The position numbers and the translations under genes are program-made. From positions 1-64,000 of the forward strand of contig NZ_JH815594.1 in the NCBI RefSeq assembly GCF_000298075.1: a DNA stretch of 64,000 bases, in the 5' to 3' direction. Below are positions 57,827-64,000 of the stretch, piece by piece (positions within the stretch are counted from its first letter, which is position 1; every line of letters starts with the position of its first letter). Below the pieces are notes generated by a model. It worked only from the letters and a program-made list of their open reading frames with translations. It did no database searches and was not told the origin of the DNA. The DNA is from Staphylococcus massiliensis CCUG 55927. Its GTDB lineage: Bacteria > Bacillota > Bacilli > Staphylococcales > Staphylococcaceae.

Positions 57827-59011
57827 ATGACTATTACTTCAAAGAGAGAGACAATTTGGAGTAAAAATTTCATTATAAACTTTGCAATAAACTTTCTCGT
57901 TTACTTATGCATGTACCTACTGATAGTAATCGTAGCTAGCTATGCGTCAAACCACTTTAATGCCTCAGACAGTTTAGCTGGATTAGTATCCGGATTATTT
58001 ATAGTAGGTTCTTTAATCGGACGATTTATAACTGGTCGTTTTGTTAATAGTCTAGGTCCTAAGAAAATTCTTCTCATTGGACTTATTTTATTAACAATAA
58101 CGCAGTTTTTTTATTTTATAGATCATTCAATATGGATTTTAATGCTAACGCGTATCGTTAATGGTATTGCTACAGGCGTTGCTACAACAGCAACTGGTTC
58201 ATTGGCTGCATTTATTGCACCTGATTCAAGAAAAAGTGAAAGCATCAGTTTATTTAGTTTAAGCTTAGTTTTAGGTGCAGCTATAGGCCCATTCTTCGGC
58301 TTACTGCTATCTCAAATTTATCCAATACAATTTTTATTTATACTCTGTATCATGTTATGTATGATTAGTTTCGTCTTAGCATGCTTTATTCATCACCATT
58401 TCGAAACAACACCTTTAACTCAAGCAGATAAACAAATTCGATTGAATCAATTCATAGCAAAAGAAGCGATACCAGTCGCATTCTTAATGATGTTAATAGG
58501 CGTTGGTTATGCCGCGATACTATCCTTTTTACAATTCTTTGCAGAAGAACGTGACTTAGTAACCGCTTCACAGTATTTCTTCATGTTCTATGCGCTAACA
58601 TCATTATTCGCAAGACCTATAGTTGGTCGACTTATGGATCAGAAGAGTGATAACGTTGTTGCTTATCCATCGTTTATCTTCTTTATCATTAGTTTATTTG
58701 TTTTATCAATGTCTCACTCTAGCTTCATGCTATTATTAGCAGGTGCACTTGTGGGTATTGGTTATGGTAATTTATCATCCATCTTCCAAGCTGCTGCTGT
58801 GAAATCCGTTTCCCCTATGAAAATGGGGCTTGCTACCTCAACCTATTTCATTGGTTTAGATATCGGCATTGGCTTTGGGCCATATGTTCTTGGATTTTTT
58901 ACGAACCAAACAGGCTATGGCATGATGTATTTTTATCTCGGTATTTTAGCTATTATAACGATGGTACTTTATTACTTCCTACACGGACGTAAAACTGCAA
59001 AGCAATCATAA
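57827..59011 (+). CDS. MFS transporter co-transcribed with a MarR regulator
   Basis: A 394-residue, 12-helix DHA1-type exporter. GRFVNSLGPKKILLIG is motif A after helix 2, and LSLVLGAAIGPFFGLLL is motif C in helix 5, the antiporter signature. It starts immediately after the marR stop codon, with AGGAGG in the end of marR. The pair forms a typical drug- or metabolite-induced efflux unit. No terminator hairpin with a T-tract follows; instead a large palindromic element begins 8 bp past the stop. Confidence 0.85.
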   Translation: MTITSKRETIWSKNFIINFAINFLVYLCMYLLIVIVASYASNHFNASDSLAGLVSGLFIVGSLIGRFITGRFVNSLGPKKILLIGLILLTITQFFYFIDHSIWILMLTRIVNGIATGVATTATGSLAAFIAPDSRKSESISLFSLSLVLGAAIGPFFGLLLSQIYPIQFLFILCIMLCMISFVLACFIHHHFETTPLTQADKQIRLNQFIAKEAIPVAFLMMLIGVGYAAILSFLQFFAEERDLVTASQYFFMFYALTSLFARPIVGRLMDQKSDNVVAYPSFIFFIISLFVLSMSHSSFMLLLAGALVGIGYGNLSSIFQAAAVKSVSPMKMGLATSTYFIGLDIGIGFGPYVLGFFTNQTGYGMMYFYLGILAIITMVLYYFLHGRKTAKQS

Positions 59012-59018
59012 AATAAGA

Positions 59019-59182
59019 GACCTTAGACATAAGTCGTGAAATAAAGCATTAACGCTTTATTACAAGCAATTCTCAAAACAGCTGACTCCTAGGGGAATAG
59101 CATGAGACCGGAGACTACAGGCTCCGGCCATGCCCCAGGAAAGCATGCTGTTTAAGAGAATTGTATTATTATGTCTTAGGTC
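59019..59182. repeat. Modular palindromic intergenic element, copy 2
   Basis: A nested inverted repeat of about 164 bp. The outer arms GACCTTAGACATAA (59019-59032) and TTATGTCTTAGGTC (59169-59182) pair with one mismatch. Next come a local AATAAAGC-GCTTTATT hairpin (59040-59061), then CAATTCTC with GAGAATTG, AAACAGC with GCTGTTT, GCATG with CATGC, and the tip CCGGAG with CTCCGG. The segments 59077-59095 and 59136-59152 are exact inverted copies of the ends of the element at 8351-8520. Position between a plus- and a minus-strand gene end would allow it to act as a bidirectional transcript end. Confidence 0.78.
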
Positions 59183-59230
59183 CCTTTATTATAGTTAAAT
59201 AGTTTAAAAATTCAGATAATTTAGCGTGAA

Positions 59231-59575
59231 TTAAACAGCAGTTTGCTCAATGTTCATGAACAAGCGGTCCATAGCTTTTTTCTGCTTCGCATTGAAGTAG
59301 TAATAAACTTGGCGCTCATCTGTTTCACATCTAATTTTAGATATCAGTTCTTTCTTATAAATCTTTCTGATGAGTACATCAATCTTACTTGTATCCCAAA
59401 GCATTTCGAAATGTAACGTGTCACGAAGTGTTTTACCACTAATACGTGTAGATTCATGAATTTTGTAAAGTACAATAAATTCTTCAATCGTAATTTGAAA
59501 ATTCGCTTTGAGTCCGTGCTTGAGTTGGCTAAGTAGACGTTCTGATTCAATATACTTACTAATTTTGTTACACAT
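59231..59575 (-). CDS. sarV: SarV: SarA-family regulator
   Basis: A 114-residue single-domain winged-helix protein of the staphylococcal SarA family. [20 protein letters not shown] and the wing [12 protein letters not shown] (with the family's DER motif) agree closely with S. aureus SarV, and the neighbour moaA is the same as in S. aureus. There SarV promotes autolysis and is repressed by SarA and MgrA. AAGGAGGG is 9 nt before the ATG. The upstream region has a TATAAT (59643-59638) and an AT-rich inverted repeat. Confidence 0.9.
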   Translation of the reverse strand: MCNKISKYIESERLLSQLKHGLKANFQITIEEFIVLYKIHESTRISGKTLRDTLHFEMLWDTSKIDVLIRKIYKKELISKIRCETDERQVYYYFNAKQKKAMDRLFMNIEQTAV

Positions 59576-59611
59576 AATGTGTACCCTCCTTGTTGATTCT
59601 AAGTTGTGTAG

Positions 59612-59633
59612 AAAAAGTAGTATTTTACTTTTT
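59612..59633. promoter_or_regulatory. AT-rich inverted repeat in the sarV promoter region
   Basis: AAAAAGTA (59612-59619) and TACTTTTT (59626-59633) flank GTATTT. It lies directly downstream of a minus-strand TATAAT at 59643-59638, near the predicted sarV transcription start. AT-rich sites of this kind suit SarA-family binding, but the protein is not known. Confidence 0.45.
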
Positions 59634-59676
59634 TTATATTATATAACATTTTTCTCGAAATTTTAATAGAATATTT

Positions 59677-59715
59677 AAAAAAAATGATATCGTCTCAAAA
59701 GAAACAATATCATTT
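59677..59715 (-). terminator. Terminator of the moaA transcript
   Basis: AATGATAT (59683-59690) pairs with ATATCATT (59707-59714), extended by GT-AC. The run of eight A at 59677-59684 gives the minus-strand U-tract. It ends the moeA-to-moaA operon 9 bp past the moaA stop. Confidence 0.9.
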
Positions 59716-59723
59716 CTAGGGAT

Positions 59724-60749
59724 TTAACCACCAATATAATTCATATTTATTTTTTTACGTTTACGGTTTTTAACCGTTTGCTCTGTACGCTCGTCAGAAT
59801 AACGATTATCACGCTTAAACCATAACGATTTTATCTCTTCAAGTAAACCTTCATCTGAAATGCCTGCTCTTAGAGGGCTTTTCAAGTCGAAGCCGTCTAC
59901 TTCGCTAAATAAACAACCGTAGAATTTACCGTCTGAGGAGATGCGTGCTCTTGTACAAGTTGAACAGAATGAATCTGATACGCTTGTAATTAAACCAAAC
60001 TTAGCACCTGTGTCGTTATGTTGATAGTATTTGGCTACTTCACCAAAGTATTTCGGCGGAACAGGTGTAATATCGAATTCTTGTTCGATCATATTCAGCA
60101 TCTCGTCTTTAGATACAACTTTACTGAAGTCCCAACCGTTATCGTTACCGACATCCATAAACTCGATAAAACGAATTGTGACATCCGTGTGCTTAAAGTA
60201 TTCAACCATAGGTAAAATTTGATGGTCGTTGACGCCCTTTTGAACGACAACATTTACTTTAACTTTAAAGCCAATCGAAACGGCATAATCGATTTGATCG
60301 AGAATTGTTGAGGCTTTAATGTTACGGTTATTGATTGCTTGGAAAACTTCATCTTCAATCGCATCTAGACTAACATTAATACGACGTAAGCCTGCGTCAT
60401 AAAGTTTCTGACCATGCTTCTTTAAAAGTAAACCATTCGTCGTTAAGCCAATATCATTGATACCATCTATTTCAGTTAAACCTTTAATCAATTGATCAAG
60501 ATCTCGACGTAGTAACGGTTCTCCGCCTGTAATACGAATCTTCTCTACACCAACTTTGGCATAAATGCGCGCAATTCGTATCATTTCTTCAAACGTTAAC
60601 AGTTCATTCTTAGGTAGAAAGACGAAATCATCACCAAAGATTTCCTTTGGCATACAGTAATCACATCTAAAATTACATCGATCCGTAACAGAAATTCTTA
60701 AGTCTCTAATCGGGCGACCTAATTTATCTGTAATTTGTTGTGACGCCAT
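59724..60749 (-). CDS. moaA: GTP 3',8-cyclase MoaA (molybdenum cofactor biosynthesis)
   Basis: A 341-residue radical SAM enzyme for the first step, GTP to the cyclic intermediate that MoaC completes. The SAM cluster is C25-x3-C29-x2-C32, and the substrate cluster is C262, C265 and C279. The C-terminal double glycine (NYIGG) needed for activity is present. SAM-binding TGGEPLLR is at 74-81. AAGGGGGG lies upstream of the ATG. Last gene of the minus-strand moeA-mobB-moaE-moaD-mobA-moaA operon. Confidence 0.96.
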   Translation of the reverse strand: MASQQITDKLGRPIRDLRISVTDRCNFRCDYCMPKEIFGDDFVFLPKNELLTFEEMIRIARIYAKVGVEKIRITGGEPLLRRDLDQLIKGLTEIDGINDIGLTTNGLLLKKHGQKLYDAGLRRINVSLDAIEDEVFQAINNRNIKASTILDQIDYAVSIGFKVKVNVVVQKGVNDHQILPMVEYFKHTDVTIRFIEFMDVGNDNGWDFSKVVSKDEMLNMIEQEFDITPVPPKYFGEVAKYYQHNDTGAKFGLITSVSDSFCSTCTRARISSDGKFYGCLFSEVDGFDLKSPLRAGISDEGLLEEIKSLWFKRDNRYSDERTEQTVKNRKRKKINMNYIGG

Positions 60750-60764
60750 TCTATCTACCCCCCT

Positions 60765-61367
60765 TTAAGTTAAGTGTGCTTTAAGACGCTCTAAGTCCTT
60801 TTGGTAATTAATATTCTGATACCATGGTAGCGCACTGTCAATTGAATGAACGCTCAGCCACTCCGTACGCACATCTTTATACACGTTCTTCACACTTAAA
60901 TCATTTGATAAAAGTGCTTGTTCAATAACTGGTAATACAGTCGGCTTGTAAAACGCCATTGTTGGAATATTACGGCCATCTTCTTGGAACCCTGCGATAT
61001 CCAGTCGGTCCTCAATGAGATGTTGAACCATAAATTGATATAACTGACTTATCGCTTTTTTTGTGATGAGTGGTGTATCCACTGACACAACGAAGTACAA
61101 TTCCTCATCTGGATAAGCCTTCATCGCACTATACATACCAGCAAGCGGCCCTTTGTCTTTATGTTGTTCATCATCCACTACAATTGCATCATGTTCAAAT
61201 TGATCCTTTAGATGTTCATTCGTACTGATGATAATTTCATTAAACATGTTTGTATCTTCAAGCGTATGAATGATGCTCTTATAAAAAGTTTCGCCTTTAA
61301 TTTCTGCAAAAGCTTTCGGTGCGCCAAAGCGTGATGACTGACCACCTGCTAAAATTATTGCTTTCAT
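60765..61367 (-). CDS. mobA: Molybdenum cofactor guanylyltransferase MobA
   Basis: A 200-residue nucleotidyltransferase joining GMP to molybdopterin. The GTP-binding [14 protein letters not shown] is at 6-19, and DTPLITK carries the metal-site aspartate. It lies 8 bp after moaD; GGAGG is 12 nt before the ATG. The mature cofactor should serve enzymes such as respiratory nitrate reductase, encoded elsewhere. Confidence 0.94.
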   Translation of the reverse strand: MKAIILAGGQSSRFGAPKAFAEIKGETFYKSIIHTLEDTNMFNEIIISTNEHLKDQFEHDAIVVDDEQHKDKGPLAGMYSAMKAYPDEELYFVVSVDTPLITKKAISQLYQFMVQHLIEDRLDIAGFQEDGRNIPTMAFYKPTVLPVIEQALLSNDLSVKNVYKDVRTEWLSVHSIDSALPWYQNINYQKDLERLKAHLT

Positions 61368-61375
61368 ATCTTTCT

Positions 61376-61609
61376 TTAACCTCCACTAACGGGTGGAATT
61401 AATGCAACCACATCGTTAGGTTTTATAATGTCAGTTGGTTTAACGAATTCTTCATTAACAGCTATTTGGAATTCTTTACCTTGAATATTCGGATACGTTT
61501 TATATAAATACTCTCTTAGGTATGAAACCGTGATTTCATAATCAAAGTGAAATTCATCTTTGCGACGATTTAATACGTCTTTGATTTCAGCAAAATATAA
61601 AATTTCCAT
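61376..61609 (-). CDS. moaD: Molybdopterin synthase sulfur carrier MoaD
   Basis: A 77-residue ubiquitin-like protein ending VSGG; the terminal glycine is adenylated and turned into a thiocarboxylate. The start at 61609 (MEILYF) has GAGGGGAG upstream and gives the S. aureus length. A frame 30 codons longer would run inside moaE. It starts 2 nt after the moaE stop, so the two synthase subunits are made together. Confidence 0.94.
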   Translation of the reverse strand: MEILYFAEIKDVLNRRKDEFHFDYEITVSYLREYLYKTYPNIQGKEFQIAVNEEFVKPTDIIKPNDVVALIPPVSGG

Positions 61610-61611
61610 AA

Positions 61612-62061
61612 TTATTCGCTCCCCTCTTTCGCATCTTGATACGTACCTTTTGTATGGCCTTGCCATTCTTCGCCATCTTCCCAAATTTCCCTTTTCCAAA
61701 TCGGCACAATTTCTTTGATACGTTCAATCGCATATTCATTAGCTTGATAAGCATCTTTACGATGCGGCGAAGATACGCTAATAAGTACAGCGATATCTGA
61801 AATCTGTAATGGGCCAATACGATGTACAATTGCTGTAATGGTACCTGGCCACCTATCGCTGATTTCATCACCAATTTGTTTCAATTTCTTCTCAGCCATC
61901 GGAATGTAACCTTCATATTCTAGATATTCCGTCTTAACACCTTTCGTCCATTCTCTCACGTGGCCTGTAAATACGACTACGGCACCTTGGTGTTCGTTCA
62001 AAACGAAGTCACGATATGGCTCTGTTTGAATCGGTGCTTCAACAACTTCAAATTGCTTCAT
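61612..62061 (-). CDS. moaE: Molybdopterin synthase catalytic subunit MoaE
   Basis: A 149-residue protein that transfers sulfur from MoaD to precursor Z. The active-site region HRKDAYQANEYAIERIKEIVP and the following IWKREIWEDG contain the two conserved lysines. AAGGGA lies upstream of the ATG. It lies 5 bp after mobB. Confidence 0.95.
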   Translation of the reverse strand: MKQFEVVEAPIQTEPYRDFVLNEHQGAVVVFTGHVREWTKGVKTEYLEYEGYIPMAEKKLKQIGDEISDRWPGTITAIVHRIGPLQISDIAVLISVSSPHRKDAYQANEYAIERIKEIVPIWKREIWEDGEEWQGHTKGTYQDAKEGSE

Positions 62062-62066
62062 TCAAT

Positions 62067-62528
62067 TCATCCCTTCACCCAATCTAATAACCATGCATCA
62101 TAATCTTTAAAAGATAATTGACTTTCAGTATTTAATTCATATACGACATGACTTAATTGACTAAGATTATAATATGAATCGTTATTATTATAAAGTATAA
62201 CTTTATCATATGATGCTTTTTTAAAACCTTCTACAATTACTATATCATATGCAATTGTAATTGAATTTGCGATAATTGCCTCTAAATCAGTGTTATCCGT
62301 TCTTGTGACAGTTTGTTGAACTTGATGCCCTTGAACGATGCTTTGATCAGCACCTGCTTCAAAATGTTTCATATGATCGACGCCTTGTTCGAGTGAAATA
62401 TCGTCACCTTCATGACCATGGTGTTTCACCGTAACAACACGATAGCCTTGTGCTTTTAAAAGCTTGACGCTATGTTCAACAAGTGTCGTCTTACCTGAGT
62501 TTTTATAGCCAACAATTTGTAGAATCAT
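62067..62528 (-). CDS. mobB: MobB: GTP-binding molybdopterin guanine dinucleotide adaptor
   Basis: A 153-residue P-loop GTPase. GYKNSGKTTL at 7-16 is Walker A, and VKHHGHEGDD follows in the switch region. It assists MobA but is not strictly needed in E. coli. The start overlaps the moeA stop by 4 nt (ATGA). Confidence 0.94.
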   Translation of the reverse strand: MILQIVGYKNSGKTTLVEHSVKLLKAQGYRVVTVKHHGHEGDDISLEQGVDHMKHFEAGADQSIVQGHQVQQTVTRTDNTDLEAIIANSITIAYDIVIVEGFKKASYDKVILYNNNDSYYNLSQLSHVVYELNTESQLSFKDYDAWLLDWVKG

Positions 62529-63784
62529 AATCTAAACGCTTCTTCATAGCTTGTCGAATCGGTTAAGATGACATGAACTTTATTTCCCTGGTGATAACCG
62601 CGTGTGCCACCTGGCAATACCATCATGCAGTTACTATGTGCAATCGCTACAACGGCGCCAGATTTATTAAATCCTGAAGGTTTAACGGTAGCCTCATGCT
62701 TCGTTAATGTCACATGTGCACGTACGAAACGTGTAAATGGATTAGCTTTCTTAAAGTCTTCCATTAAAGTTGCTTCAACCACTTGAGGATAAACTTCGTT
62801 AGCACCCATCATACGGTAAATGCCTGGTTTAACGAATAATTCAAATCCCGTATAGCAAGCTGATGGATTTCCAGATAACCCAAATAAAAGTTTATTGCCT
62901 GCTTTAGCGACGGTAGTCACACTACCAGGACGCATTTGAACCTTATTAAATAGTACGTCCGCATCCATTGCTTTATAAATCTTCGGTAAATAGTCAAAGT
63001 CACCTACCGAAACGCCACCTGTCGTAATCACGATATCATGAGATGCGTGCGCTTCTTTAACAACCTCTAAACAAGCTTCGAAATGATCTTCCTGAATTTT
63101 ATAAACTTTAGCTTCGATGTTAAGCTTGTGCGCTAAAGCGTGAATCATAGGTCCGTTAGAATTACGGATCTTACCATCTTCTAATTCATCATCAATGTCT
63201 AGCAACTCACTACCCGTAGCGATAATTGCGATGGATGGACGTTTGTAAACTGGTACCGAACGATACCCATATGTCGCAAGTACGCCTATAGCACCCGCAT
63301 TAATAAACTGCCCTTTCTTTAAGACGATATCGCCCGTTTGTGTTTCTTCACCTTTACGTGAAATATTTTCGTTTTCGTCGAAGGCTTTTCGTAAGGTAAA
63401 ACCTGTCTCAGTCTCTACAGTTTGTTCTAACATGACAACGGCATCCACGCCATCAGGAATTTTAGCACCCGTCATAATTCGAATCGCTTCAGATTCACCG
63501 AGCGACTTAGACGACACGCTTCCTGCTCCGATGTGGTCGATTACTTTAAAAGCCACACGGTTGTCACCACTTGCTTCAAGCGAATCTTTACTACGAATCG
63601 CATAACCATCATATGGTGACTTATCAAATCTAGGTATATCGTATGTTGCGACAATATCTTCAGATAGAATATGACCGTAACTATCATAAATGTCGACTTC
63701 CGTTTTAGTTAATTCCTCAGTAGATGATACTACACGCTCTACCGCTTCTGTTACAGAAATCGGCATTCTTTTTTCTACTGGCAT
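62525..63784 (-). CDS. moeA: Molybdopterin molybdenumtransferase MoeA
   Basis: A 419-residue enzyme that inserts molybdate into adenylated molybdopterin. DIPRFDKSPYDGYAIRSKD and RIMTGAKIPDGVDAVVM are domain III/I signatures, and ITTGGVSVGDFDYL with GLSGNPSACYTGFELFVKP is the MoaB/MogA-like nucleotide site. The start at 63784 (MPVEKR) has GGAG 8 nt upstream; the ATG three codons earlier is too close. First gene of the minus-strand operon, divergent from moaC. Confidence 0.95.
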   Translation of the reverse strand: MPVEKRMPISVTEAVERVVSSTEELTKTEVDIYDSYGHILSEDIVATYDIPRFDKSPYDGYAIRSKDSLEASGDNRVAFKVIDHIGAGSVSSKSLGESEAIRIMTGAKIPDGVDAVVMLEQTVETETGFTLRKAFDENENISRKGEETQTGDIVLKKGQFINAGAIGVLATYGYRSVPVYKRPSIAIIATGSELLDIDDELEDGKIRNSNGPMIHALAHKLNIEAKVYKIQEDHFEACLEVVKEAHASHDIVITTGGVSVGDFDYLPKIYKAMDADVLFNKVQMRPGSVTTVAKAGNKLLFGLSGNPSACYTGFELFVKPGIYRMMGANEVYPQVVEATLMEDFKKANPFTRFVRAHVTLTKHEATVKPSGFNKSGAVVAIAHSNCMMVLPGGTRGYHQGNKVHVILTDSTSYEEAFRL

Positions 63785-63814
63785 GGCATTCACTCCAATC
63801 AGGTTATTAGGATA

Positions 63815-63823
63815 TGCTATAAT
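63815..63823 (+). promoter_or_regulatory. Extended -10 promoter of moaC
   Basis: TGCTATAAT at 63815-63823 is a perfect extended -10. No good -35 is visible 17 nt upstream, where AT- and C-rich sequence lies close to the moeA start; this fits an extended -10 type promoter, possibly activator-dependent. Confidence 0.6.
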
Positions 63824-63846
63824 GATTCCAAAAAGGAGGGCTTAAC

Positions 63847-64000
63847 GTGTCTGAATTCACACATATAAACCAACAAGGTCATGCTCAAATGGTTGATGTC
63901 TCTGAAAAGACCATCACAAAACGTACTGCTGTTGCAGCTTCAAGCATTCGCGTTAATGAAACCATTTATAATCAAATCGTTGATAATACAAATAAAAAAG
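63847..64000 (+). CDS. moaC: MoaC, cyclic pyranopterin monophosphate synthase (partial)
   Basis: The first 51 codons of moaC; the gene runs off the window. The start is GTG, with AAGGAGGG 6 nt upstream. The product begins [20 protein letters not shown] and continues [18 protein letters not shown], matching staphylococcal MoaC. It completes the step started by MoaA and is divergent from moeA, as in S. aureus. Confidence 0.93.
   Translation, partial: MSEFTHINQQGHAQMVDVSEKTITKRTAVAASSIRVNETIYNQIVDNTNKK

Overview
The window is chromosomal DNA of a Staphylococcus, probably not S. aureus itself. The AT-rich composition, the strong AGGAGG-type ribosome binding sites and the gene order all fit. Markers specific to staphylococci are the staphyloferrin A locus (sfaABCD with htsABC), femX/fmhB, a SarA-family gene close to sarV, and the order sarV - moaA - mobA - moaD - moaE - mobB - moeA - moaC. 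Protein similarities were judged from memory of family members, so the species is not named.

Region by region. (1) 1-7.9 kb, minus strand: an Mrp/ApbC-type P-loop ATPase, two 14-helix MFS drug exporters (the second SdrM-like) with a small membrane protein between them, a haemolysin III/TrhA family protein, a UDP-sugar pyrophosphorylase and a YdjM-like membrane hydrolase. A degenerate 29-bp tandem repeat lies at 1.55-1.73 kb. (2) 8-17.8 kb: a small UPF0457-like protein, then the complete staphyloferrin A system. HtsABC imports the ferric siderophore; SfaB, SfaC and SfaD make it from citrate and D-ornithine; SfaA exports it. Two Fur boxes sit on three promoters that can be read directly. (3) 18-24.4 kb: a DHA1 MFS transporter, a 64-bp hairpin element with 8-bp direct repeats, an OpuD/BetT-type betaine transporter, a luciferase-like flavin oxidoreductase and two adjacent AlbA_2/ATPase-family genes, one lacking its N-terminal domain. 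(4) 24.4-26.7 kb: an AT-rich insert downstream of rpsI with one unrecognised gene and a second, degenerate copy of the rpsI terminator. (5) 26.7-45.7 kb, minus strand: the S10-spc-alpha ribosomal protein superoperon (rpsJ to rplQ, with secY, adk, infA, rpoA), then ecfA1-ecfA2-ecfT-truA and rplM-rpsI. (6) 45.8-59.6 kb: a purine permease, topB, a GNAT protein, two small proteins, an RND transporter with a long basic tail, femX, a glyoxalase-like protein, a MarR-MFS pair with a readable operator, and sarV. (7) 59.7-64 kb: the molybdenum cofactor cluster, ending inside moaC.

The least explained signals are non-coding. The word TGAAAAGCCC is strongly over-represented across the window on both strands. 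The 29-bp tandem array contains it. A palindromic intergenic element occurs twice with identical 17- and 19-bp ends but different cores. A 64-bp MITE-like hairpin lies between two convergent terminators. No rRNA, tRNA, CRISPR array, integrase or complete insertion sequence was seen.
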